A stretch of 54,894 nucleotides of DNA, taken from the NCBI GenBank assembly GCA_025964795.1, contig JAOPYC010000124.1:1-54894 (forward strand), read 5' to 3'. The position numbers and the translations under genes were made by a program. Below are positions 17,480-26,142 of the stretch, piece by piece. The notes beneath the pieces are model-generated. The model worked only from the letters and a program-made list of their open reading frames with translations, made no database searches and was not told where the DNA came from. The stretch is from Marmoricola sp. Lineage in GTDB: Bacteria > Actinomycetota > Actinomycetes > Propionibacteriales > Nocardioidaceae. Every line of letters starts with the position of its first letter. Positions within the stretch are counted from its first letter, which is position 1.

Positions 17480-18664
17480 TCAGATGCGCCGGCCCCGTCG
17501 CGGGTCGGCGGATCCGCGCATGGCGATGTTCTGCAACAGCCCCAGGGCCATCATCGAGGCGAACATCGAGGACCCTCCGTAGGAGACCAGCGGCAACGGC
17601 ACACCCGTGACCGGCATGATGCCCAGGCACATGCCGACGTTCTGGAAGGTCTGGAAGGCGAACCAGCAGGCGATCCCGGCCGCCGCCACCCGCCCGAACA
17701 TGTCGTCGGCGTTCAGCGAGATGTGCAGCGCCCGCCACAGCAGCACCGCGAAGAGCAGGATCAGCACGCCCGCGCCGATCAGCCCGAGCTCCTCCCCGGC
17801 GACCGTGAAGATGAAGTCGGTCTGCTGCTCGGGCACGAACCGCGACCGGGTCTGCGAACCGTCGAAGAGGCCCTGGCCGAACAGGCCGCCGTTGCCGATC
17901 GCGATCCGGGCCTGCGTGGTGTTGTACCCCGCGCCCCGGGGATCGAGCGCCGGGTTGGTGAAGGCCATGAACCGGTTGATCTGGTACTGCTTCAGCAGCC
18001 CCATCGAGACCGCCAGGAAGGCGATGGTCACGCCCGCGGCGAACAGCGAGACCAGCCACCGCCGCGGGACGCCCGCGACCGCGAGGACCCCGAACACCGT
18101 GGCCGCGAGCACGAGCATCGTGCCGAGGTCGGGCTGCAGGATGATCAGCAGGGCCGGGATGCCGGCGATCGCGCCCATCAGGGCGACGTCGACGACGCCC
18201 ACGCTGCGACGCCGGGCGTTCTCGGTGCGCTCGGCGATGATCATCGCCATCCCGATCACGACCGCCAGCTTGGCGAACTCGGCGGGCTGGATCGACATCC
18301 CGCCGATGATCAGCCACGAGCGCGAGCCGTTGATGGTCGAGCCCATCACCAGCACGAGCAGCAGCCCGATCACCGATCCTACGTACACCAGCGGGGTGAC
18401 GATGCGCACCCAACGGTGGTCGGTCGCCATCACGGCGGCGGCGAGCACCAGCCCGATCAGGATGTTCACCAGCTGCTTGTGCAGGTAGGCCGTCGACTGA
18501 CCGCCGGTGAGCGTGTCGTTGCTGGCCGTGGCCGACCAGACGAGCACGGTGCCCATGGCCAGGATCAGGCCGGCGGAGCCCAGCAGGACGTAGTCGAGGC
18601 GGGGCACCGCGATGCGGGTACGGCTGACCGCGAGGCGGCCCATGGGCAGGACGGTCATGGTCAC
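17480..18664 (-). CDS. rodA: Rod-shape SEDS glycosyltransferase RodA (FtsW/RodA/SpoVE family)
   Basis: 394 residues, about 10 membrane helices. SEDS proteins polymerise lipid II into glycan strands; RodA works with the class B PBP encoded immediately upstream. Family motifs are present: GSRSWLIIGGMSIQPAEFAK, QPDLGTMLV, the long loop with GYNTTQARIAIGNGGLFGQG, DFIFTVAGEELG, and near the C-terminus PLPLVSYGGSS. The GTG at 18664 overlaps the mrdA stop by 4 bp (GTGA), implying translational coupling; an ATG two codons later is the alternative. It is the last gene of the mreB-mreC-mreD-mrdA-rodA operon. Confidence 0.94.
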   Translation of the reverse strand: MTMTVLPMGRLAVSRTRIAVPRLDYVLLGSAGLILAMGTVLVWSATASNDTLTGGQSTAYLHKQLVNILIGLVLAAAVMATDHRWVRIVTPLVYVGSVIGLLLVLVMGSTINGSRSWLIIGGMSIQPAEFAKLAVVIGMAMIIAERTENARRRSVGVVDVALMGAIAGIPALLIILQPDLGTMLVLAATVFGVLAVAGVPRRWLVSLFAAGVTIAFLAVSMGLLKQYQINRFMAFTNPALDPRGAGYNTTQARIAIGNGGLFGQGLFDGSQTRSRFVPEQQTDFIFTVAGEELGLIGAGVLILLFAVLLWRALHISLNADDMFGRVAAAGIACWFAFQTFQNVGMCLGIMPVTGVPLPLVSYGGSSMFASMMALGLLQNIAMRGSADPRRGRRI

Positions 18665-20799
18665 TCCCCCTTCTTCTTCGTCGAGGGCGGCAGGATCGAG
18701 CCGTCACGGGCGAACGTCGGCAGGCCCTGCGGCGGCGTGGTCCCGGGGAGCGCGGCCTTCGACGGCAGCACCTTCTCGCCCTTGATGCCATAGAGGTTCT
18801 CCCAGATCTTGCGTACGGCGGGCCCGGAGGTGCCCGACCCGGTGCCGCCCTGGGTGATGACCATGATCACGACGTAGTCCTTGGTGTAGGTCGCCACCCA
18901 CGAGGTGCTCTGCTTGCCGTAGACCTCGGCCGAGCCGGTCTTGCCGCGTAGCTGCACCTTGTCGAGCGGGAAGCCGCCGAACTTCCACGCCAGGGTGCCC
19001 TCCTTGGGCGTCCCCTTCAGCGCGTTGTCGACGTAGGCGATCGCGGACTTCTTCGAGCTGATCTTGCGGACCACCTTGGGCTTGATCTCGCGGATCAGCT
19101 TGCCGTCGGGGCTGACCACGGCCTTGGCCACCTGCGGGGCCATCAGCTTGCCGCCGTTGGACAGCGCGGAGTAGGCCCGGGCGAGCTGCAGCGGGGTGAC
19201 CATGGTGTCGCCCTGCCCGATCACGAAGTTGACCGCGTCGCCGGCTCGGTAGTTGAACCCCTCGAGGCAGAACTCGTGCGCGAACACGTGCAGGAAGTCC
19301 CGCTGGTTGGAGGTGTTCTTCCGGTCGACCCTGCAGTAGTAGCCCTTCATGGCCTTCCAGTAGGCCGCCTTCCACTTCCGGTCGGCGATCCGCCCGCTGG
19401 CCGCGCCCGTGACGTCGCCGCCGGTGTCGGAGCCGAAGCCGAAGTCCTTGGCGGTCGTGACGAGCGGGTCCTTGGCCTTCACGTTGGCCGGGTCGCTGCC
19501 GTACTTCTGCCAGAAGGAGAGGCCGACGCGGTAGAAGAACGTGTCGCAGGAGAGCTCCAGCGCCTTCGCGAAGCTGATGTAGCCGTAGGCGGCCGACTCG
19601 TAGTTCTTGAACCACCGGTTGCCGACCTGCAGGCCCGAGGAGCAGTCGAGCTGGGTGCCCTCGGAGAACCCGTTGCTGAGCGCGGCGACCGTCATGAACG
19701 GCTTCCACGTGGAGCCGGGCGCGTACTGGCCCTGGGTGGCCCGCGAGAGCAGCGGCGTCCCGGACTTCTCGGAGTAGAGCTGCTTGAGCTCCTTGGCCGA
19801 GATGCCGCCGGACCAGACCGTCGGGTCGTACGTCGGCTGGCTGGCCATCGCCACGATCCGGCCGGTCTTGGCCTCCATCACGACGGCGGCACCGCTGTCG
19901 GCGGCGTAGTTGCGGCCGGTCACCTTGTCGAAGGTGCCCCGCGCGGTCATGATCGCGGCGTGGAGCTGCTTCTCCACGTCGGCCTGGACCTTGGAGTCGA
20001 TCGAGGTGACGAGGGTGTCGCCGGGGGTCGAGTCGACCTCGCCCCCGTCGCCGAGCACACGGCCCATGGAGTCGACGGCGACCTTCTTGTAGCCGGGCTT
20101 GCCGCGGAGGTACCCGTCGTACGCCTTCTCGACGCCGGCGCGGCCCACCACGGAGGCGCCGTTGACCGAGGTGTCGTCGTTCTTGTCGGCCTTGTCGAGC
20201 TCACCCTCGGTGATCGGGCTGAGGTAGCCGAGCACGTGGGCGGCGTTGACGCCGTAGGGCGAGGGGTAGGCGCGCACGCTCTCCTGCTGGGCGAGCACCC
20301 CGGGGTAGTCCTCGGCCTGCTCGAGCACCTTGACCGCGGTCTGCTGGGGGACGTCCCGGGCGACCGGGACCGGCTGGTAGGGCGAGCCGTTCCAGCAGGT
20401 GCCGGCCTTGGCGTTCGGCTGGCCGCACACCAGGATCCGCGCCTCGATCTCGGCCAGCGGAACGTGCACGACCCGGTGGAGCTTCTGCAGCGTGGTGTCA
20501 CGGGTCGCGGCGGGCAGCTTGCCGAGCAGGGTGCGGTCGATGCTGACCACCCAGCTGCTGCGGTTCGCGACGAGCGGGCGGCCCATGTCGTCCACGATCA
20601 GCCCGCGGGCCGGCTGCACGACCACGTCGCGCACCGACTGCGAAGCCGCCTGGGCGCGGTAGCCGTCGCCGGTGAGCACCTGCATGTACCAGAGCCGCGC
20701 GAACAGGGTGAGGAACAGCGCGAGCACCATCGCCTGGATGACGAACAGCCGCAGCCGGCTCTTCTGCGCGGCGTTGGGGCGGATGAGGACTGCGGCCAT
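18661..20799 (-). CDS. mrdA: Penicillin-binding protein 2 (class B transpeptidase)
   Basis: 712 residues. One N-terminal membrane anchor (about 18-40) precedes the PBP dimer domain (about 60-270) and the transpeptidase domain. The catalytic triad motifs are visible: SxxK with S363/K366 (PGSTWKPF), SxD at S417 (SCDTFFY, the PBP2-type variant of SxN) and KTG at K620 (GKTGSAEV). It crosslinks peptidoglycan during lateral growth as partner of RodA. It lies 3 bp after mreD and overlaps rodA by 4 bp. The C-terminal tail after the KTG region is Pro/Lys-rich. The ATG at 20799 gives a short cytoplasmic segment before the anchor, as usual. Confidence 0.95.
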   Translation of the reverse strand: MAAVLIRPNAAQKSRLRLFVIQAMVLALFLTLFARLWYMQVLTGDGYRAQAASQSVRDVVVQPARGLIVDDMGRPLVANRSSWVVSIDRTLLGKLPAATRDTTLQKLHRVVHVPLAEIEARILVCGQPNAKAGTCWNGSPYQPVPVARDVPQQTAVKVLEQAEDYPGVLAQQESVRAYPSPYGVNAAHVLGYLSPITEGELDKADKNDDTSVNGASVVGRAGVEKAYDGYLRGKPGYKKVAVDSMGRVLGDGGEVDSTPGDTLVTSIDSKVQADVEKQLHAAIMTARGTFDKVTGRNYAADSGAAVVMEAKTGRIVAMASQPTYDPTVWSGGISAKELKQLYSEKSGTPLLSRATQGQYAPGSTWKPFMTVAALSNGFSEGTQLDCSSGLQVGNRWFKNYESAAYGYISFAKALELSCDTFFYRVGLSFWQKYGSDPANVKAKDPLVTTAKDFGFGSDTGGDVTGAASGRIADRKWKAAYWKAMKGYYCRVDRKNTSNQRDFLHVFAHEFCLEGFNYRAGDAVNFVIGQGDTMVTPLQLARAYSALSNGGKLMAPQVAKAVVSPDGKLIREIKPKVVRKISSKKSAIAYVDNALKGTPKEGTLAWKFGGFPLDKVQLRGKTGSAEVYGKQSTSWVATYTKDYVVIMVITQGGTGSGTSGPAVRKIWENLYGIKGEKVLPSKAALPGTTPPQGLPTFARDGSILPPSTKKKGE

Positions 20800-20802
20800 G
20801 AA

Positions 20803-21315
20803 TCAGTAGGCCAGCTCGGAGGAACGGGTCCGCTCGAACAGGGCCATCAGGCCGGGGAGCAGCAGCGGCGCACACACGATGTCCCAGAGCAGCGCGATCC
20901 CGACCACCTGCATCATCTCGCCGGCCGGCAGGGCGTGGTCACCGAGGACGACCCCGCTCAGGGCGAACACCGAGGTCGCGATGAACGAGCACACGGCCAC
21001 GGTGGCCAGGCCGGCGATCGGGCTGCGGCGGGCGTCCGAGCGGACCCGGCCGGCGAGCACCGCGACCAGCACCAGGGCCAGCGCCCAGCGGCCGGCGACG
21101 TGGTCGGCGGGCGGGGCGAGGTCGAGCAGCAGGCCGGCGATGAAGCCGACCGTGGCACCGAACTGCGGCCCGCGCGCGATCGAGGCGGCGACCACGACGA
21201 TCAGGGCCAGGTTGGGGACCACGCCGTTGACCGAGAACAGGTTGAAGACGGCGACCTGGAAGATCACCGCGATCACGATCACGACGCCGACCAGTCCCGT
21301 GCGCGTGAGGTTCAT
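20803..21315 (-). CDS. mreD: Rod shape-determining protein MreD
   Basis: 170 residues, almost wholly hydrophobic, with about five membrane helices, typical MreD length. FNLFSVNGVVPNLALIVVVA and the GFIAGLLLDLAPP stretch (about 58-70) match the family pattern of a polar loop followed by GFxxGLxxDL. It is an integral membrane subunit of the elongasome, interacting with MreC. The start overlaps the mreC stop by 4 bp; mrdA follows after 3 bp. Confidence 0.92.
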   Translation of the reverse strand: MNLTRTGLVGVVIVIAVIFQVAVFNLFSVNGVVPNLALIVVVAASIARGPQFGATVGFIAGLLLDLAPPADHVAGRWALALVLVAVLAGRVRSDARRSPIAGLATVAVCSFIATSVFALSGVVLGDHALPAGEMMQVVGIALLWDIVCAPLLLPGLMALFERTRSSELAY

Positions 21316-22274
21316 CGGGCGCCTCCTGTCTTCGCGGCCAGGCCGTTGATGACCAGCCGGTCACCCGCCGTCTTCTTGGGTACGACGACCCCGACCACGT
21401 CGAGCGAGGTGAAGTCGACGTAGGGGTCGATCACGGCGTGCTTGGCCAGCTCGCGCGGCGTGGAGAACACCGACTCGACGGTGCCGATCGGGATCCCGGC
21501 CACGTAGGGCACGCCGTTCTGGCTGCCCCAGGTGACGACGACGTCACCCTTGGCCGGCGTCACCGAGTGGTCGACCAGGTCGAGGTCGAGGCGACCGCGG
21601 TTGCCGGTGACCCCGCGCCCGCGCAGGAATCCGATCTCCATGTTGGAGCCGAGTCGCCCGCCGACGACCGAGTCCGTGTCGAGGATCAGCAGCACGTTGG
21701 CGGTGGTGCGGGTCGTGCTCAGCACGCGTCCGACCAGGCCGTCGTTGTTCAGCACGGTCATGTCCGGGCGGATGCCCGAGGAGGCCCCGGCGTCGATGGT
21801 GACGGTCCGGGAGAAGGACTGCATCGGCCCCATCCCCACGACACGGGCGGCGACGAGGGCGTAGCCGGTCTGGTTGGCCGTGGTGGTCAGCCCGTCGAGC
21901 TCGGCGAGGCGGTTGCGGTCGAGCGGGGTCTGCTCCACCTCGGACCGCAGCTGCGAGTTCTGGGCGGAGAGCCGGGCCACGTCGTCGCGCAGGTCGCCGT
22001 TGGAGCTGAAGTAGGCCATCGTCTCGCGGAAGGGCCGCGTGGCGGTGGCGGTGCTGGACTCGATCGGGCCGAGGACGTTGCCCACGGCCGAGCGCGCCGG
22101 GTCGATCGGCGAGCGGTCGCCGCTCGCGGCGTCGACGGTGATCACGGTCAGCGAGGCGGCGACGAGCAGGCCGACGACCACGCGGGAGGAGCCGCCGCGC
22201 TCGCTGCCGAAGCGGGTGCGACCGTCGTCGTCGGTGACCGGGCGTCCGAGCGAGGGACCCTTGACGTTGCCCAT
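21312..22274 (-). CDS. mreC: Rod shape-determining protein MreC
   Basis: 320 residues. A cytoplasmic N-terminus (about 1-35) precedes one membrane helix (about 36-52), a coiled-coil segment (about 88-125, DDVARLSAQNSQLRSEVEQ) and the two beta-barrel domains, including VVGMGPMQSFSRTVTIDAG and LGSNMEIGFLRGRG. It links MreB to the periplasm-facing synthetic machinery. The ATG at 22274 is chosen because AGGAG lies 5 nt upstream; a GTG at 22325, closer to the mreB stop at 22330, would add 17 basic residues and cannot be excluded. It overlaps mreD by 4 bp. Confidence 0.92.
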   Translation of the reverse strand: MGNVKGPSLGRPVTDDDGRTRFGSERGGSSRVVVGLLVAASLTVITVDAASGDRSPIDPARSAVGNVLGPIESSTATATRPFRETMAYFSSNGDLRDDVARLSAQNSQLRSEVEQTPLDRNRLAELDGLTTTANQTGYALVAARVVGMGPMQSFSRTVTIDAGASSGIRPDMTVLNNDGLVGRVLSTTRTTANVLLILDTDSVVGGRLGSNMEIGFLRGRGVTGNRGRLDLDLVDHSVTPAKGDVVVTWGSQNGVPYVAGIPIGTVESVFSTPRELAKHAVIDPYVDFTSLDVVGVVVPKKTAGDRLVINGLAAKTGGAR

Positions 22275-22329
22275 CCTCGCTCCTGCACGGTGGCCCGACC
22301 TGGTGCGGAGACGCTTGGAGGCCACCCGT

Positions 22330-23355
22330 CTACCGCCTGTGGTCCGAGACGAGCACCTGCTGGAGGGCCTCGAACTCCTCCACGCACTTGCCCGCGCCGA
22401 GCGCGACCGAGGTCAGCGGGTCGCGGGCGATGTGCACCGGCATCCCGGTCTCGTGGCGGATGCGCTCGTCGAGGCCGAGCAGCAGGGCGCCACCACCGGT
22501 GAGCACGATGCCGCGGTCCATGATGTCGCCGGCCAGCTCGGGCGGGGTCTGGTCGAGGGTGGTGCGGACAGCGTCGACGATCGCGTGCAGCTGCTCCTCG
22601 AGCGCCTTGCGGATCTCGGGGCTGGAGACGGTGACGGTGCGCGGCAGGCCGGAGACCATGTCGCGGCCGCGCACCTCCGCCTGGCGCTCCTGGGGCAGCG
22701 GGAAGGCCGAGCCGAGGGTCATCTTGATCTCCTCGGCGGTGCGCTCCCCCAGCATCAGGGAGTGCTCCTTCTTCATCCAGGCGACGATCGCCTGGTCGAG
22801 CTCGTCACCCGCGGTGCGCACCGACAGGGTGGTGACCAGGCCGCCCAGGGAGATCACCGCGACCTCGGTGGTGCCGCCGCCGACGTCGACGACCATGTTG
22901 CCGGTGTGCTTGTGGACGGGCAGGCCAGCGCCGATCGCGGCGGCCATGGGCTCCTCGATGATGTAGACCCGGCGGCCGCCGGCCTGGTAGCCGGCCTCCT
23001 TGACCGCGCGCTGCTCGACGGCGGTCACCCCGCTCGGCACGCAGATGATCATCCGCGGCTTGGCGAAGTAGCGGCGCTTGTGCACCTGCTGGATGAAGTG
23101 GCGCAGCATCTCCTCGGTCGCGTCGAGGTCGGCGATCACACCGTCCTTGAGCGGCCGGATGGCGGTGATGCCGTCCGGCGTACGACCGATCATGCGCTTG
23201 GCCTCGTGACCCACGGCCAGGATCTCGTGGGTCTGGCTGTTCATCGCGACGACGGAGGGCTCGTCGACGAGGACACCCTTGCCGCGGACGTAGACGAGCG
23301 TGTTCGCAGTGCCGAGATCGACTGCCATGTCACGGCCGATGAGACTGTTGGCCAT
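22330..23355 (-). CDS. mreB: Actin-like cytoskeletal protein MreB
   Basis: 341 residues of the actin/Hsp70 ATPase fold. Phosphate-binding segments are clear: DMAVDLGTANTLVYV (about 9-23), VVDVGGGTTEVAVISLGG (about 155-172) and IVLTGGGALLLGLDERI (about 285-301); IEEPMAAAIGAGLP is the connecting motif. It organises elongasome complexes along the cell. The ATG at 23355 gives the standard MANSLIGRD start with a purine-rich site (GAGGCGGA) upstream; the frame extends 20 codons further but without family similarity. First gene of the mre-mrd operon; the DHA2 transporter gene is 63 bp upstream on the same strand. Confidence 0.96.
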   Translation of the reverse strand: MANSLIGRDMAVDLGTANTLVYVRGKGVLVDEPSVVAMNSQTHEILAVGHEAKRMIGRTPDGITAIRPLKDGVIADLDATEEMLRHFIQQVHKRRYFAKPRMIICVPSGVTAVEQRAVKEAGYQAGGRRVYIIEEPMAAAIGAGLPVHKHTGNMVVDVGGGTTEVAVISLGGLVTTLSVRTAGDELDQAIVAWMKKEHSLMLGERTAEEIKMTLGSAFPLPQERQAEVRGRDMVSGLPRTVTVSSPEIRKALEEQLHAIVDAVRTTLDQTPPELAGDIMDRGIVLTGGGALLLGLDERIRHETGMPVHIARDPLTSVALGAGKCVEEFEALQQVLVSDHRR

Positions 23356-23418
23356 CCGTTCCGCCTCGCAGGTGCCGGTGATGGGGGAAGAGGTGTGACG
23401 CACCACGCGCCCCACCCG

Positions 23419-24966
23419 TCACCGAAGCGTAAGAGCGACCGGCGTACTTCCCGTGGCGACACGCTGCGGGTCCACCTCGGCATCTGCCGGGGTGACCCGG
23501 CCGGGAAGCGCGACCACGGCCACCACCGCGCCGACGAGGCAGAGCACGCCCACCACCAGCGAGGACGTGTGCAGCCCGGCCATGAAGGCGTCCTGCATCG
23601 CGGAGACCAGGTCGGGTGCCGAGCCCGCCATCGACTGGGCCGCTCCCACGGAGTCCTGGGCCTGGGCGAGCGCGCCCCCGGGCAGCTTCGCGAAGTCGCC
23701 GTCGGCCAGGTTCGCGGCGTAGACGGAGGAGAAGATCGAGCCCACGACGGCGACGCCGAGCGTGCCGCCGAGCTCGCGGGTGGCGTCGTTGACGGCCGAC
23801 CCGACACCGGCCCGGGCGGGCGGCAGCACCAGCAGGATGGACTCGGTCGCCGGCGTCGAGATCAGCCCCATCCCGAGGCCCATCAGCACCATCTGCGGCA
23901 CGATCACCCGGGCGTACGACGCGTCCACCGTCACCGTCGAGATCCACACGAAGCTCAGGCCGAAGAGCACCAGCCCGGTCGTGACGACGACCTTGGTGCC
24001 GATCCGGGGGGCGAGCAGGGCACCGACGACCGAGGCGACGGCGATGCTCGTGGCCACGGGCAGGATCCGCGCGCCGGTGGAGAGGGTGCCGTAGCCGCGG
24101 ATGAACTGGAAGTACTGCGTGATCAGGAAGATGAACCCGAACAGGGCGAAGAAGGTGATCGTCACCGAGCCGCTGGCCGCGCTGAACCGGCGGTCGCGGA
24201 AGAGGGAGACGTCCAGCATCGGGTGCGGCGTACGACGCTCCCGGGCGACGAAGGCGACCAGTAGCAGCGCCACCACGGCGAACCCGCCGACGGTCGCGGC
24301 CGAGGACCAGCCGTACTCCGGGGCCTCGATGATCGTCCAGGTGAGCAGGCCCAGCATCGCGATGGACAGGCCGATGCCGGGCAGGTCCAGGGCGGGCACC
24401 TCCGGGTCCCGCGACTCGGGGACGAGGAAGAACGCGGCCAGGGCGGCGAGCAGGGCGAGCGGGACCAGGGCCCAGAAGACGCTGCCCCAGTAGAAGTGCT
24501 CGAGCAGCACGCCGCCGGTGACCGGGCCGGCCGCGACCCCGATCCCGACGACGGCGCCCCACACTCCGAGCGCGGCGGCGCGCTCGCGGCGCTCGCGGAA
24601 GGTGTTGGAGATGATCGACAGGGTGGTCGGGAAGATCAGGGCGGCGAAGAAGCCCATGGCTCCGCGGGCCGCGACCAGGGCGACCGGGGTGGTGACCAGG
24701 GCGCCGGCGACGCTGGCCACGGCGAAGCCGACCAGTCCCCCGATCAACGCCGGTCGTCGCCCGAACCGGTCGGAGACGCTGCCCATGGCCAGCACCAGGC
24801 CGGCGAACGCGAGGTTGTAGCCGTCGACGACCCACTGCAGCGCCCGGGTGCCGGCGTCGAGCTCCCGGCTGATGCTCGGCAGGGCGACGTTGACGATGGT
24901 CGTGTCCAGGTTGATGGCGAGCACCGCGGCGCACACGGTGAGCAGGATGCCGAGCTTCGGTCGCAT
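23419..24966 (-). CDS. DHA2-family MFS multidrug efflux transporter
   Basis: 515 residues, 14 predicted membrane helices, the drug:H+ antiporter-2 (EmrB/QacA) layout. Motif D1 is LDTTIVNVALPSI (about 20-32), motif A GSVSDRFGRRPALIGG (about 62-77) and motif C GPVTGGVLLEHF (about 138-149). GGAGG 5 nt before the ATG at 24966 decides the start over the longer frame. It is divergent from a TetR gene across 90 bp containing AACAT/ATGTT half-sites, the classic regulator-pump arrangement. The pair sits between mreB and ndk, where Streptomyces as I recall has none, so it looks like an accessory insertion. The substrate is unknown. Confidence 0.9.
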   Translation of the reverse strand: MRPKLGILLTVCAAVLAINLDTTIVNVALPSISRELDAGTRALQWVVDGYNLAFAGLVLAMGSVSDRFGRRPALIGGLVGFAVASVAGALVTTPVALVAARGAMGFFAALIFPTTLSIISNTFRERRERAAALGVWGAVVGIGVAAGPVTGGVLLEHFYWGSVFWALVPLALLAALAAFFLVPESRDPEVPALDLPGIGLSIAMLGLLTWTIIEAPEYGWSSAATVGGFAVVALLLVAFVARERRTPHPMLDVSLFRDRRFSAASGSVTITFFALFGFIFLITQYFQFIRGYGTLSTGARILPVATSIAVASVVGALLAPRIGTKVVVTTGLVLFGLSFVWISTVTVDASYARVIVPQMVLMGLGMGLISTPATESILLVLPPARAGVGSAVNDATRELGGTLGVAVVGSIFSSVYAANLADGDFAKLPGGALAQAQDSVGAAQSMAGSAPDLVSAMQDAFMAGLHTSSLVVGVLCLVGAVVAVVALPGRVTPADAEVDPQRVATGSTPVALTLR

Positions 24967-25020
24967 GGCGGCCTCCGGGAAGTTCGAAGTGGACGGTGTC
25001 AACATGGACTGTGCCACCGC

Positions 25021-25039
25021 ATGTTACCGCTGTCAACAT
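25021..25039. promoter_or_regulatory. Candidate TetR operator between pump and regulator
   Basis: ATGTT (25021-25025) and AACAT (25035-25039) form a dyad with a 9-nt centre. The 9-mer TGTCAACAT occurs twice, at 24997-25005 and 25031-25039. The dyad ends 5 bp before the regulator's -10 box. Confidence 0.5.
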
Positions 25040-25044
25040 CCGGC

Positions 25045-25050
25045 TAGGAT
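25045..25050 (+). promoter_or_regulatory. -10 box TAGGAT, leaderless start of the TetR gene
   Basis: TAGGAT is followed by 6 nt and the ATG at 25057, predicting a leaderless mRNA. The candidate operator overlaps the expected -35 region, which fits autorepression. Confidence 0.6.
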
Positions 25051-25056
25051 GGGGCC

Positions 25057-25713
25057 ATGGGCACCTACCACCACGGCAACCTGCGGCCCGCCCTCGTCGA
25101 GACGGCGGTCGGTCTCGCCCAGGCCAGCGGCCCCGAGGGCGTGGTGCTGCGCGAGGTCGCCCGGCAGACGGGCGTCTCGCACAACGCGGCCTATCGGCAC
25201 TTCGCCGACCGGGACGAGCTGCTCGCCGAGGTCGCCCAGGTCGCGATGCTGGAGCTCGCCGGCGCCATGACGGCGGAGATGGCGGGGGTCGCGGAGCGGG
25301 AGCCGCTCCCCCGCGCGGTCGCCCGGCTGCGCGCCACCGGTCGCGCCTACGTCCACTTCGCGCTCGCCCAGCCGGGGCTGTTCGAGGTCGCGTTCGCGGC
25401 GCACGGCGGCGTCACCCTCGACGACGAGCCAGACGAGCCAGCCGAGCCAGACGAGTCCGACGAGCCCGAGGCGGAGGACGACGGCCCGCCGGAGGGAGAT
25501 CCCTACGCCCTGCTCGGCCTGGTGCTCGACGACCTGGTGCGCGCCGGCGGCGTCACCACCGAGCGACGAGCCGGGGCGGAGGCGCTGTGCTGGTCAGCCG
25601 TGCACGGGTTCGCCGTGCTGCACCTGCACGGGCCGCTGCGCGACGTACCCGCGGACGAGCGCGAGCAGAGCCTCGAGCTCCTGCTGGACCAGATCCAGCG
25701 GGGCCTTCTCTAG
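25057..25713 (+). CDS. TetR/AcrR-family regulator with WHG-type C-terminal domain
   Basis: 218 residues. The N-terminal helix-turn-helix (about 8-55) includes LREVARQTGVSHNAAYRHFADRDELL read across its recognition helix; the opening YHHGNLRPALV is typical of the TetR_C_33/WHG subfamily. Between the first helices of the ligand domain and its end lies an acidic low-complexity stretch (about 124-143) made of DEP/DES/AEP units, absent from compact family members as I know them. It probably represses the divergent DHA2 pump. Its stop codon is shared as the palindrome CTAG with the convergent ndk stop (25710-25713). Confidence 0.88.
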   Translation: MGTYHHGNLRPALVETAVGLAQASGPEGVVLREVARQTGVSHNAAYRHFADRDELLAEVAQVAMLELAGAMTAEMAGVAEREPLPRAVARLRATGRAYVHFALAQPGLFEVAFAAHGGVTLDDEPDEPAEPDESDEPEAEDDGPPEGDPYALLGLVLDDLVRAGGVTTERRAGAEALCWSAVHGFAVLHLHGPLRDVPADEREQSLELLLDQIQRGLL

Positions 25714-26120
25714 GAGAGCTCGGGGAACCAGAGCGCGATCTCGCGCGTGGCGGACTCCGGGCTGTCGGAGCCGTGCACGAGGTTCTCGCGGTTGGACAGC
25801 GACAGGTCGCCGCGGATGGTACCGGGTGCGGCCTTGCGGCCGTCGGTCGCGCCGTTGAGGGCGCGCACCACCTCGATCGCCTCGTCGCCCTCGAGCACCG
25901 CCGCGACCAGCGGCCCGCTCGTCACGAAGTCGCGCAGCGGCGGGTAGAAGTCCCGGTCGACGTGCTCGGCGTAGTGGGCGTCGGCCTGGTCGGCGTCGAT
26001 GTGGCGCTGCTCGAGCGCGACGACGGTGAGACCCTTGGCCTCGAACCGGGAGAGGACGTTGCCGACGAGGCCGCGCCGGACGGCGTCGGGCTTGAGCAGG
26101 ACGAGGGTGCGCTGGGACAT
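25710..26120 (-). CDS. ndk: Nucleoside diphosphate kinase
   Basis: 136 residues, full length for the family. It transfers the gamma-phosphate between NTPs and NDPs through the phospho-histidine in NLVHGSDSPESA (His at about 116). QRTLVLLKPDAVRRG near the N-terminus and RGDLSL are the nucleotide-site segments. The ATG at 26120 is supported by a TAGGGT box 7 nt upstream (leaderless type). It follows DUF4233 and folC on the same strand, the conserved folC-DUF4233-ndk order of Actinobacteria. Confidence 0.96.
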   Translation of the reverse strand: MSQRTLVLLKPDAVRRGLVGNVLSRFEAKGLTVVALEQRHIDADQADAHYAEHVDRDFYPPLRDFVTSGPLVAAVLEGDEAIEVVRALNGATDGRKAAPGTIRGDLSLSNRENLVHGSDSPESATREIALWFPELS

Positions 26121-26127
26121 GGCGCTC

Positions 26128-26133
26128 ACCCTA
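26128..26133 (-). promoter_or_regulatory. -10 box TAGGGT, leaderless start of ndk
   Basis: TAGGGT is separated by 7 nt from the ATG at 26120 and lies 9 bp or more beyond it inside the short DUF4233-ndk junction, so ndk probably has its own transcript. Confidence 0.55.
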
Positions 26134-26142
26134 GTGGGCGGC

